From the NCBI RefSeq assembly GCF_048771995.1, contig NC_133026.1, forward strand, positions 150,311,001-150,375,000: a DNA stretch of 64,000 nt, written 5' to 3'. Made by a program: the position numbers and the translations under genes. Shown piece after piece: positions 55,110-64,000 of the stretch. Numbering within the stretch: the stretch's first letter is position 1; every line of letters starts with the position of its first letter. A model generated the notes under the pieces. That model saw only the letters and a program-made list of their open reading frames with translations. It was not told where the DNA came from and ran no database searches. The stretch is from Taeniopygia guttata (taxonomy: Eukaryota > Chordata > Aves > Passeriformes > Estrildidae).

Positions 55110-55760
55110 CCAGACCGGGCTCCGGGACCCTCCGGTGGGGCTTTGCCGTGGGGTTCAGCGGGGCTCCGGGACCCTCGGACGGGGATCTGCTTGCCGGGCT
55201 CCGGGACCCTCCGGCGGGGCTCCGCTGCGGGGCTCAGCCGGGCTCCGGGAACTCCCGACGGGACTTTGCGGTGGGATTCAGCCGGGCTGCGGGACCTCCT
55301 GACGGAGCTCTGCGGTGGCGTTCAGCGGGGCTCGGGGACGCTCCGACCGGGATCCGCTGCGGGGCTCAGCCGGGCTCCGGGACGCTCCGATGGGACTTTG
55401 CGGGGAGGTTCAGCGGCGTCCGAGATGGGGCTCTGCTGCGGGTTCCGGGACCCTCCGGGATCAGACCCACCGGGGCTCTGCTGCGGGTTCCGGGACCCTC
55501 CGGGGTCAGACCCACCGGGGCTCTGCTGCGGGTTCCGGGGCTCTGCTGCGGGTTCCGGGGCTCTGCTGCGGGTTCCGGGACCCTCCGGGATCAGACCCAC
55601 CGGGGCTCTGCTGCGGGTTCCGGGACCCTCCGGGATCAGACCCACCGGGGCTCTGCTGCGGGTTCCGGGACCCTCCGGGATCAGACCCACCGGGGCTCTG
55701 CTGCGGGGCTCAGCCGGGCTCCGGTGCTCGCCTCCGACGGGACTTGGCGGTGCGGTTCAG
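55110..55760 (-). repeat. 45-bp GC-rich minisatellite in the MAFA 5' leader
   Basis: The word GGGGCTCTGCTGCG starts at 55427, 55472, 55517, 55537, 55557, 55602, 55647 and 55692, giving 45-bp units with two 20-bp shortened ones. More diverged units of about 44-45 bp built on GGGCTCCGGGACCCTCCG extend down to about 55110. Because 45 is a multiple of 3, frames stay open on both strands, creating long false ORFs (SGIRPTGALLRV, GLIPEGPGTRS). The array lies between the TATA-like box and the start codon, so it is either transcribed 5' UTR or spliced out. Confidence 0.95.
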
Positions 55761-56142
55761 CCGGGCTGCGGCACGGGGCTCCGGGACCCCCAGCCGGGGC
55801 TCCGCTGCCGGGCAGCCACTTCTCTGGGTCGGGGCTCTGCTCCGCTCCGCCGCTGGGCTCCGGGACCCTCCTCCGTCCGCCACGGCTCTGCGCTCGGGCC
55901 GGGCGGGCTCCGCCGCTGCCTGCGGCCGGTTCCCAATGGCGAGGAGCGGGCAGCGCCCTGCCCGCCCCTTCCTGCCTCCCCTGGCACCTGCCCCGGCCCC
56001 ACCTCCCCGGGCTCCGAGCCTTCGCCTGCCTCCTCCTCCTCCTCCCGCCGGGACACGGCGCCCTGGGGGCGGGGGCCGCTCCCCTGCCCGCCCCTGCCCG
56101 CGACCGGCGCCGCCGCCGCCGGCAGCTCAATGGAGCTCGCCG

Positions 56143-56152
56143 CTTTTTATAC
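56143..56152 (-). promoter_or_regulatory. TATA-like box, probable MAFA core promoter
   Basis: The minus strand reads GTATAAAAAG in an otherwise CpG-dense region, with a conserved-looking upstream stretch (56160-56290) containing the E-box CAGCTG and several CpGs. Transcription would begin near 56115-56125, giving a leader of about 1.1 kb if not spliced. It is the only TATA-like sequence I see in the island. Confidence 0.6.
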
Positions 56153-56299
56153 GGGGAAAACGAGGTACAGCCCCTCCTGCCGAGGCGAGGCTAAGCTCTT
56201 CCAGCCTATCGGCAGCCCCAGAGCCCGCTTGGATTTTTACATCCCCATGGAAACGCCCCCGGGGCAGCTGCCAATCTCCGGAAGTGGGGAATGCTCCGG

Positions 56300-58554
56300 G
56301 TACCCCCCCTGGAATCTCTCGGCCCCCGCATCACAACGTGGGGGCTTCATCTCCCACCCTCCGCCCTGAACTGAGAGTGGAGTGGGGAGAAACATCCTAG
56401 GAGTCCTGATTTCCTGCTCCCCAAAAAGGGGAAATATCCGAAAAGGAGTTACTGAGCCTAAATCGGGTTTGCTGCCAACTCGCTGAGGGATCACAGCATC
56501 GGAATGCAGCCCCTTCCCCACCTCAGGAACAGCCCAGAATCCTTCCCGGAGCACTTCTAGCCTTGCAGAATGTCAAATAAAGATAATTTTGGAGATTATT
56601 CAGGATTTTCCATTAGCTGTTGGTGGTCAGGGTGCAGCCACGTGCACCTCTGTACTCCAGTGCTGCCTCTGTTTTCGGAGGTGGCATCGCACCAGCACAG
56701 GTGACATCCACACCTGACACACGAACGGGAGTGTCACCAGATGGAGGACCAGGACTGCCAGCCCAGCGCCGGGAAAAGGTGTCACTGGCACCCAGAGGCA
56801 GCAGGTCAGAGGATTTTGGAGGTGCTCATGCCACCCCTGGATGAGGCCCTCCTGAGATGTGGCCATGCTGCTCCATCAGCAACCTCAGGTCTGGGAAACT
56901 GAGGCACGGGGTGGTTGCCATGGAGTGGCCCCACCTAATCCTGAAGGATGAGCAGGTTCATCCCACAGAGGCTGGCAACACCCACCCACTCATCCCCTGG
57001 GGGTCCAGGATTGTCTCTGTCACCTACAAGATGCATCCTGGGTCCCACTGCATCCCAACCCGGCTGCATCCTGCCCTCCTGCATCCCACAGGCAGCTCCT
57101 CGGGATGTGGGGGGTGAAATTCCCCTCGTGGCTGCTTGGGGACCTGGGGACAGGGGACACTGCTCTCCATGGCTGCTAACCGACCCTTTGGATATAGGGT
57201 CAAATTAATGCAAAAAAGGTGGTTTTTGAGGATGAAAACATTGATCCCGCTGCAACTCCAGAAATTAAAATCCCACACTTCTCTCACCTGAACATCAGTT
57301 CATGCCGGATCTGGCCTCTGGGGAGGGTCCATCTTTCTGCTGTTAATTGAGTCAGGGCAGGGGGGGGCATTTATTCCCCTTGGGAAGGGTCATGGATGCA
57401 GGCAAGGCCCTAAACTTGACCTCATTCCCTGGTGATCCCGGGTGTTATCCCATATCGGACACAGATCTCCCATTTTGGAGCCCCCAAACTTGGGCGTGAC
57501 TTGAGGAGACAAAGAAGCAGACAACAAAAAACCTTTTTTGTGAGGTGGTTTCAACCCTTATTGCTTCATCGTGTCACCCTAAATCCATCACCACCCCACC
57601 TGCAGAGCGGGATACCGGGATCCTGCACTGGGAAAAGATGGGGTGGCACCTCCTGTCCCCTGGCACCGTGTTCCTCCCCAGAGCTGCTCCACCCTGGGGG
57701 CACCTGGCCCCCACCAGCAGCTGCCACCGGGCTGGGACAGGAGCCACCAAGGGATTAGGACCGGGCCGGGCTCCAATGGGGCCGTGGCTCCCCAGCGACA
57801 CCCCCGGGGTATTTTTAGGAAATGCCCATGGCATGTCCCCAACCCTCCCCGCCGCACCGGGCCCGTCAGCTAAGTTTACTCACAGGCGGTCAAGTGACAT
57901 AACCAGGTTGGTGGCCTCGGGATGGTGGCAGGATGGCGTCACCTTTCTCTTTTAGAGCTCGTGTGCCCCTTGGAGCAGGGCCGGGTGCCCACCTGGGGCT
58001 GCCTCAGTTTCCCTGGATGGCACACGGCTCCCACTTGGGGTGTTGTCAGCTTGGGGACAGTGACCTCACCCCAAGGGAGGGCGGTGTCCACCACGATGGA
58101 GAAAGGGTGGGACCATCTTGGTGATGCTCCACCAGCACCTTCCCCACAACCCAGCGTGGCTGCAGGGTCAGGAATTTTGGGGCGGAGCGGGGAAAATCCC
58201 ACGGAGAGGCTGGGAGGAGGATGAGGATGAGGCTGAGGAGGTGGAGAAGGAGGAAGGCAGGGAACAGCCACCCCGATGACAGGCAGAAAGCTGATCCCAG
58301 CGGGTGACGTTCACCCGGCACCTGCTTCCCCGGCAGGGGACCAAGAGCGGTGCCAGCAGCACCCGCCGCAGGAAGGATTTTCCGGGAAATGTTTATGGAG
58401 CCCTCCAGAAACTCCACCCCGTGCCAACCTCCCAGTCGTGGCACCCCCGGGGAATGTCCTTGCCGGGTCCCTGAGCCCAACAGACAGCGAGGATGGATAA
58501 ATCCCACTGGAACCCACTGCCGAGGAATTGAGGATGTTGGAGGCGGAGGGAGAA
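56300..58554. other. MAFA-ZC3H3 intergenic DNA
   Basis: No exon or transposon recognised. Short interesting patches include 57855-57915 (GCCCGTCAGCTAAGTTTACTC, GCGGTCAAGTGACATAACC), which could be a proximal enhancer of MAFA. Open frames are incidental. Confidence 0.4.
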
Positions 58555-58765
58555 CCCACCGGAGTTCAGTGACGCCTCTCCAGGGGCAGCGTTTATCCCT
58601 GCTTGGAAATTAATCACCCCCAAGCAGAGCTTTAATGACAGCCGGCTGGAAATTCCAATCCTCCCCGGGAAGGGAGAAGCGGTGCCGGTGGGCGGCCGTG
58701 GAGAGGAGCTGCTCACGGCTTCGTTTAATTAGTGCAGCGCGAGGATTATCCTCGTTAGGGATCCA
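58555..58765. promoter_or_regulatory. Candidate upstream enhancer of MAFA
   Basis: About 2.4 kb upstream of the TATA-like box: GTTCAGTGACGCCTC, GCAGCGTTTATCC, GGAAATTAATCACCC, GAGCTTTAATGACAGCCGG, TCGTTTAATTAGTGCAGCGCG and GAGGATTATCCTCG. The last is a perfect inverted repeat containing bicoid-type GGATTA, and TTTAATTAG is a homeodomain site. Position and motifs suit a lens or islet enhancer, but human MAFA's known upstream enhancer lies farther (about 8 kb), so homology cannot be assumed. Confidence 0.45.
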
Positions 58766-59061
58766 GGGAAAACCAAAGCTCCTGGCAGGACACCACTGGA
58801 CATCCCTGAGGATTCACAACAGCACCGTCTCCTCCAGGGTGGTTTTTAGGGAATTTAGTTGGGTTTTTTTTTTTTAGGATACCACCACATGAAGAATCAT
58901 TGTTTCTGGGTGAAAAGTTTTAATAATTAAAAAAACCCAAGGATTTAGGGATCAGAGTGACTCCTCCACTGGATTTGGATGGATATTTGATGGGATATTC
59001 ATGCATTGCTGAAAAAAGAGGAAAGCCACAGGGAGGTTTCTCCATCCCAGGGGAGGAAACT

Positions 59062-59067
59062 TTTATT
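59062..59067 (-). terminator. Distal AATAAA candidate for ZC3H3
   Basis: The minus strand reads GTAAATAAAAGTTTCC after AT-rich UTR-like sequence (GTTGATATGAAAATGTC). If used, it would extend the ZC3H3 3' UTR to about 1.1 kb. The proximal signal at 59976 is nearer to the stop. Confidence 0.35.
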
Positions 59068-59975
59068 TACATATCAAAACACAGGAGTTAACAAAAGACA
59101 TTTTCATATCAACAAAAAACACGTTTTTAATAAAAATCAGCTCATTGGACACAACCTGGGGCACAAGTGAGACCCCAGGGTGAGGATCTGCTGGTCCTCC
59201 AGTGCCTGGGGGATGTTGTGGATTTGGGATGGTGACAAACCCCTCCATGGGGGTCACTTGGTGAAGGGAACCCCCCCGTGGGGACCTGTTTAAGGGTGAA
59301 GCCACCACCCACTGGCATTTCCTACCCCATCTCTGATCACACCAGGATACTGCATCCCCAGTCCTTCCCAAATCCCTCTGATGCCTTTTCCCCACAGGAT
59401 TTTGCCTGAGGGGCTGTGGATGAGCAAATCCCACAAATTTCATCTGTGTGGGGGACAGCACCTGCCACCCCAAAATTCATTGGAAATTGTACCTATGGAT
59501 GTAAAACCCCATTGTTCCAGTGTTCCTTCACTCTGTTCCTGCTTGGATTTGGAGAGTCCCAAAAAAACCCCAAACCCTGCAGAATTGGCTTGACTTTCCC
59601 AATGGAGCCCAAATCCCTACTGGGATAGGGAGAGGAGAGGGTCGGGTGCAACTGGCCATGGGAGGCCCCGAAATGCAGACTGTGATCTCAGCACCACTCC
59701 CAACACACCTCCAGGAAATCTCCTCCCAAAAGCGAGGGGATGGAGGGGAATGAGCTGTTGGAATGGTGGGATCAGGGCTGTGGGGGGCTTTACACCCCAG
59801 TACATCCCAAGCTGGATGTGGGAATGCCACCTGATGGCACTAAACCACCTCAGGTCCCCCTGTCACCTTGTGGCTGGGACCGGAGGATGGATGGGCACGG
59901 GAAGCTCTTCCCAGCCCCCACAGGCATCCAAGGAGGTGGCAGGACTTGCCTTCAGCAAACCAGCTGAAAAGGTCG

Positions 59976-59981
59976 TTTATT
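59976..59981 (-). terminator. Proximal AATAAA for ZC3H3
   Basis: AATAAACGACC on the minus strand, about 220 bases past the stop codon, with GU-rich words downstream (GCTGGTTTGCTG, TGTGGGGGC). A good candidate for the 3' end of the mRNA. Confidence 0.55.
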
Positions 59982-60202
59982 GGTCAATTCAAAGATTCCA
60001 AACAAAGCCGCCTCCCTGCAGGAACGAGCGGCGCATTCCCGCGCTGCCACATGACTCCGTGCCCAAGGGACATCCCAGAAAAACAGGAGGAGGAGGAGGA
60101 GGGGGGTGCCATGTCTGGACATGGCATCCTGAGGTAGGTGCCAGGTCGTTCCCTGGCTCTCCAGTTCCTGAGCTGGTCGGCTGCCACGGGATTGGGATGG
60201 AC

Positions 60203-60234
60203 TCACAGCCGGGGCTTGATCTGCAGCCGTTTCC
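60203..60234 (-). CDS. ZC3H3: ZC3H3 last coding exon segment
   Basis: A pyrimidine-rich acceptor (CCCTTCCCTCCCTCCAG) on the minus strand precedes GGAAACGGCTGCAG, which ends in a TGA at 60205-60203. Joined to the upstream exon it reads GKRLQIKPRL-stop. ZC3H3 (SMICL) is a nuclear CCCH zinc-finger protein tied to polyadenylated mRNA export and 3'-end processing. The human protein, as I recall it, ends GKPLHIKPRL, so the match is at the extreme C-terminus. Position upstream of MAFA and on the same strand agrees with the human arrangement. The zinc-finger exons are not in this window. Identity is probable, not proven. Confidence 0.62.
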
Positions 60235-60389
60235 CTGGAGGGAGGGAAGGGAATGGTGATGGTGGGAAAAGGGGGAACACAGCTGGATATTCCCAGGCTT
60301 CTCCTTGCCTGGTCATGGGAAGGGGTTAAAGCACTGGGGAATCGGGAATGTGGGTGGTTCTCTGCCCTGGCAGCACCCACTGGACTCAC

Positions 60390-60464
60390 CTTTGCCACGC
60401 ATAAGAGAGTTCTCGGAATCCTGCAGGGATGCCCTTGGGAATATTCTCCTCCTTTTGGTGTTGC
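60390..60464 (-). CDS. ZC3H3: ZC3H3 penultimate coding exon
   Basis: A 75-base exon with clean signals: acceptor TTTTCTTCCTTTCCTTCCCAG and donor AAAG|GTGAGTCC, separated from the last exon by a 155-base intron. Both ends are in phase 1, so it keeps the frame. It reads (G)NTKRRRIFPRASLQDSEN SLMRGK and continues into GKRLQIKPRL. Length, phase and splice sites all argue for a real exon. The body of this peptide is not one I can place with certainty; it would correspond to the poorly conserved tail of ZC3H3 before the terminal motif. The next exon upstream is not identified here. Confidence 0.65.
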
Positions 60465-61499
60465 CTGGGAAGGAAAGGAAGAAAAGAGGAGAAAGTCATT
60501 GAGGTTGGCTCGGGTCACCTTGGGAATCCCTTGGAATGCAGGTGTAGGAGTGTCCTAAGTTCCTCTTCTGCTTCACACCCCCCTTGGCATGTCCAGGATG
60601 GAGGTGGCTCATTCCCCAAATCCCTGAGCATCCTCAGCTCCCTACTAGTGGCACTCAGAGGTCGCTTCCCACCATGAAGCAACAAATTTGCTGTAAAATT
60701 CCCAAGTTATGGGTGAAAAACAGAATTAAAATGGATCCAAACCTTCCCACTGGTGAACATCAGGACCTGTTTTGCTGCTGGGATGGAGCCAGAAAGAGCT
60801 GAGCACCAGCAACCATCTCCCCAAGCATCCCCAGCATCCATTTAGGATGTTCCAGGTGATGTCCTCTCCTTGCTGGAACACAGTGCTTCCCCCAAAGAGG
60901 GCTCTGGATGCTCATGTAGAGCCAAAACACCATGAAGTGCCCCTGGGAGGTGACCTCCTTGTAGGACAAGTCCAGCACCGTCCCATGGACCAAGGTAAAC
61001 AGAGTGAAATCCTTCTCCAATTCAACCATAACGCTGGGAGTACCTTTCTGCAAGTTCTCCTATTTTCCCCTCTCCAAAGGGGTTCCACGTACCAGGAGTG
61101 ACGGGTGGGAAGGAAAGTGGTGGCCACTTGGCCACCGAGATGAATGAGGATGGACAAGAGTGGAGGTTCCCCAGGGGAAAAAAGGACCCACGGGTTTAGT
61201 GGGAAAAGTTCCCCTGCATTTGGGACTAATGGAAGTGGAGAAGGTCATGGAAGAAGATGGAGGGAATCCAGCCCAAACCCCCTCCAGATGTTCTGCTGCC
61301 TGTGTTCCCACAAAATTCTGCATGGCACTTCCCAAGCGATGAACCCAACGAGGAGGTGGGACCAAGGACACCTCCCAGCAGCCTTCAGAGCCCAAAGGAG
61401 AAAGTTTTTGGGGCAGGGGAGGCAGGACAGGTGAGGCCCAACAACGGGGAGTCTCCAAGAGTTTTCCTTCGCTTTCCAACTTGGATAAACAAACTTGCC
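60465..61499 (-). other. Presumed ZC3H3 intron
   Basis: Upstream of the penultimate exon no further exon is convincing. The minus-strand frame at 61081-61195 contains a SFIS-like peptide and ends at a phase-1 GTACGT donor-like site near 61092, which would fit the frame. However, it lacks any acceptor before an upstream stop, so I do not call it. Confidence 0.4.
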
Positions 61500-61690
61500 G
61501 GGAGTCGAAGGCGCGCTGGCAGTGATTCATCACTCCAGAGTTAATTTATGGAAAATAAAGAGGGCTCATTTAGCACCTTTCCACCCTTAATATAACTCCC
61601 ATACATCAGCGGGATGCACGGCAGACACGGCGGATCTGGATATTCCTCACCGGCAACGCAGCCGAATCCGAATTTCAGGAACGGTGACAC
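61500..61690. promoter_or_regulatory. Candidate conserved element in the ZC3H3 intron
   Basis: GGAGTCGAAGGCGCGCTGGC, CAGAGTTAATTTATGG, GCTCATTTAGCACC, CCCTTAATATAACTCCC, ACATCAGCGGGATGC, GCAACGCAGCCGAATCCG. Unique sequence with AT cores and surviving CpGs. It could regulate MAFA about 5 kb away or be intronic to ZC3H3 only. Confidence 0.38.
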
Positions 61691-62469
61691 GGAGCCAAAC
61701 ACCCTCGCGTCCCCACCCTCCCAATTGTTCCCTTTGGCATCCAGCCAGGTGGTTTTTCCAGCCTGGGATCTGCAAATTCCAGCCTGGTTGCTGGAATGAA
61801 GGTCCGGAGCTGCTGGTTGTCACCTCAAGGGGTCAAAATCAGCAACTCCACATTCCTGCCCCGTGTTCAATAGGAATGGTGGGAAGGGTTCAATTCCCTT
61901 TGGATGAGCCAGGGAAAACTTCCTGAGCTGATACCCATGAGGCAGCTCAAAGCAGGCGTGATTACAGAAGTAGAAACATGGATTTATTTTTTTGGGAGGA
62001 GAAGAAAAAAGGTGATTTTTAAATTGACCGTAATTAACTTCCTGACTTTGGTACAAAGCGCACAGGGCCAAGATATTTCTGTAGAATCCATGTTTGATCT
62101 CCAACAGATTCCTCAAAAAAAAATCAAGGCGGGAAGGAGAAAATAAACCCAAAATAGGTCGTGAGAGGGCTAAACTGGTTCCATTTCTCCCCTTGGATGG
62201 AAGGAGATGGAGGAAGGATGGCGCAGCCAAGGGGTGAACACCACATCCCAAAAAACCCCCAGGAGGGAAAACCTGGACCAAACAGGGGTGTCACTCCACC
62301 TAACCCCGGCAAAGGAAAAGATATTTTTCCAGTTTTGTGCTTGGGAGATCCTGCAAATGGCGTGATCAATCTTGGGTCGCGTCTCCAGCTCCTTCACTCT
62401 CTCCCCCCGCCGCCTTTCCCGGCATTCCGGGAGCGGCGCAATCCATCTTCCAAGGAACCAGGTATATAA
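61691..62469. other. Intronic DNA without recognised features
   Basis: No exon or transposon recognised. Short AT-rich patch near 62010-62060 (TTTTTAAATTGACCG, TAATTAACTTCC). Confidence 0.35.
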
Positions 62470-62610
62470 TTTCTAGTTAGCGAAAGCAACCCCTTTTTCA
62501 TTCCAAAGATTGAACAGCTTCAGAAGGAGAAGAACCGAGGCCGGATCATGAGTTTTCCATCGAAACCCAGGCGGTTTTCGCTGAGCTTGTCAGGCTCGTC
62601 GGAGAATTAG
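62470..62610 (+). other. Coding-like open segment of unknown nature
   Basis: A plus-strand frame without a start codon at its front runs to a TAG at 62608-62610. It contains IPKIEQLQKEKNRGR and then FPSKPRRFSLSLSGSSEN, a lysine-rich helix-like part followed by a basic, serine-rich end. A weak acceptor (CCCCTTTTTCATTCCAAAG) precedes it at about 62508. The opposite strand is also open across part of it. CpG-containing codons are retained, so the sequence may be constrained, but I cannot name a protein. It could be an exon, a fossil exon, or a conserved non-coding element. Confidence 0.25.
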
Positions 62611-63536
62611 GACTTCCAGCGTTCTTCCTCCTGATGGAAATCAACATTTATTTTGCCTAAGCCTAAGAAGGTGTCAGGCAGACGGAGAAACTTGCCACTC
62701 TTCTCCAGGAAAAAAAGAGGGGAAAGAAGGAAATCTAATAGAAATATATTATCAAGTCTGAGGAGTGGACAGTGCAGTAAATCACACTTCAGGTGGCACC
62801 ATTAGATTTTTCAATAAAACCTGGTTTTCCCCCAGCCGGAGCCGAGCGGCTCCAGCTGCATCCCAACAGGGAAGTTAAAACCAAATTAGTTTCATCCAGA
62901 TGCTGATCCGAGAGGCATTGAAAGGGATTTCAAGGTGGGGAATCCTCTTGGATGAAGGGTGAAGGGAGGTGGGTCTGGGCCTGGGGCCCAAATCCTCTGC
63001 CCGCTCATCATTCCTGATCCCTGAGGGATTAAAGAATTTGGTTTCTCCACAAGGTGGGGAGGTGGAAAGCAGTTGGAGATGCCCCACATCAGAGGTGAAG
63101 ATCCTAAGCCCCAAAGCAGCAAGATGTAGGGAAAGATAACTCCCTTGCAGCTTCCCAAACTTTGCCATCCAGCAGGAGAAAAGCTGGAATTTTGTTGGTT
63201 TCCTTTCCTCAACAAACTCCGGCCTGATGGAATGTTTGGTCTCCATTGTTCTCCTGATGCCACCAAAGGGTTTCATCCTGTCCTGCATCTTCCTCCGGGA
63301 AGGTTAGAGCAACGAGATCCATATCAGAATTTCCCTGCTGGATGCTCAAGGTTTAACACCATGAGGAGAAATTCCCTTCAAACACACTTTCCCTACTTAC
63401 TCCCAAAAGAAAAATATCCCTTAACCCTTTCCAGGATACTTTAGGGGAGTCCAGAGGCTGAATCTGCCTTGGAAAGGTCTTTTCTTTTCATTGCCAAAGT
63501 GCTTCTGGAGAAACTTGAGCTGGGAGATGCATTTTA
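62611..63536. other. Intronic DNA without recognised features
   Basis: No exon recognised. Minus-strand frame 62875-63288 is open for 137 codons without exon signals. AT-rich patch near 62740-62820. Confidence 0.35.
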
Positions 63537-63624
63537 AAATTATTATTATTATTATTATTATTACTATTATTATTACTATTACTATTACTATTACTATTAC
63601 TATTACTATTACTATTACTATTAT
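63537..63624 (+). repeat. (ATT)n / (ATTACT)n microsatellite
   Basis: ATT triplets at the start grade into ATTACT hexamers, about 88 bp in all. The minus-strand frame through it gives a false Asn/Ser repeat. Confidence 0.95.
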
Positions 63625-63854
63625 ATGAAACTCGGCAACAAAAGATGGGGTAGAAAGCCCAGCAGTAAGGGCTACCTCCCAAAATTTTCCACAAGTGGTT
63701 TTTCATATAGAAAAAGGCTCCATCCTGCACTAAATCCATGTGGTGACAACCTGTGTCAGAAACTCATCCTGCTGCTCTTCCACCCAAACCTGCCACAGGT
63801 GGATGAAACGCTAAAAACTGAGTTTAAATGCACCCATCCCATGGATCCATCAAA

Positions 63855-63900
63855 TTTCTTCATGGAAAGTGTTGTCAGGCATTGGAAGGGGCTCTGAGAA
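63855..63900 (+). mobile_element. CR1 fragment
   Basis: Short sense remnant: TTTCTTCATGGAAAGTGTTG, TCAGGCATTGGAAGGGGCTC. It corresponds to the 'CTTCATGGAAAGGGTTGTCAGGCATTGGAA' stretch of CR1. Confidence 0.6.
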
Positions 63901-64000
63901 GCTCCAAAAGTCAGAAACTTCGCTGTGATTTAATTTCCTCATTGCAAAGTGTCCAATTTAGGACCTGCTAAGTTTCACTCCTTTGCCAGGACTGAAATAT

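Larger units (their letters stand above)
53680..56160. promoter_or_regulatory. CpG island over MAFA
   Basis: CpG-dense, G+C-rich DNA covers the coding exon, the 5' leader and the TATA region, and extends into the first part of the 3' flank. This is normal for developmental regulators and, in birds, for genes that are hard to assemble. Confidence 0.85.

Noticed and set aside
54498-56400. Very long plus-strand frames (up to 623 codons) over the MAFA region
   Set aside because: They are antisense shadows of MAFA and of a 45-bp GC-rich repeat whose length is a multiple of three.
60760-61053. 97-codon minus-strand frame
   Set aside because: No splice structure, no recognised family, and it lies in what should be a ZC3H3 intron.
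61060-61200. Possible additional ZC3H3 exon with a SFIS peptide and phase-1 donor
   Set aside because: No AG acceptor between the upstream stop codon and the peptide, and a weak donor.
1-64000. CRISPR arrays, operons, bacterial signals
   Set aside because: The DNA is vertebrate; tandem repeats here are satellites without spacer structure.
1-64000. tRNA, rRNA or microRNA genes
   Set aside because: No cloverleaf, rRNA core or convincing hairpin was recognised by eye; a covariance-model search would be needed.

Overview
The window is vertebrate, and almost certainly avian, nuclear DNA. It holds about thirty 5'-truncated copies of the CR1 LINE that dominates bird genomes. Plus-strand copies end in the CR1 signature 'ATTCTATGATTCTATG' or a decayed form, and minus-strand copies begin with its complement. 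It also has long tetranucleotide tracts, a CpG-dense gene at 54-56 kb and mostly non-coding DNA. Nearly all other long open frames are chance frames, CR1 remnants or simple-repeat frames.

Two protein genes can be supported, both on the minus strand. MAFA (L-Maf in chicken), a large-Maf bZIP factor for lens and pancreatic beta-cell genes, is complete in one exon at 54135-55001. It has a TATA-like box at 56143-56152, a 45-bp GC-rich minisatellite between that box and the start codon, a two-codon uORF, and an AU-rich 3' flank carrying an ARE nonamer and a Pumilio site. About 4 kb upstream of the TATA box, two spliced exons (60390-60464 and 60203-60234) encode a C-terminus ending IKPRL. I read these as the 3' end of ZC3H3, the neighbour of MAFA in the human 8q24.3 region, with matching relative orientation.

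Layout: 1-28 kb is a gene-free flank with scattered CR1 fragments and several unique, AT/CpG-mixed, homeodomain-motif-rich islands that look like conserved enhancers. 28.8-34.3 kb is a dense cluster of CR1 copies in both orientations, ending in a 400-bp GGAT tract that starts at a CR1 tail. 35.2-35.9 kb is an orphan CpG island with a conserved-looking flank. 39-48 kb holds more enhancer-like islands, the strongest at 46330-46745, plus CCATCC satellites. 49.7-50.8 kb carries an unusually long unexplained minus-strand frame. 50.8-56.2 kb is the MAFA unit and its 3' flank. 56.3-59 kb is the MAFA/ZC3H3 intergenic stretch with one enhancer-like island. 59-64 kb is the ZC3H3 3' end and an intron.

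The best reading is a regulatory landscape around one developmental transcription factor: a small single-exon gene in tens of kilobases of repeat-diluted DNA dotted with putative enhancers. No search or alignment could be run. Gene names rest on recalled protein sequences, and enhancer calls on composition and motif content only.
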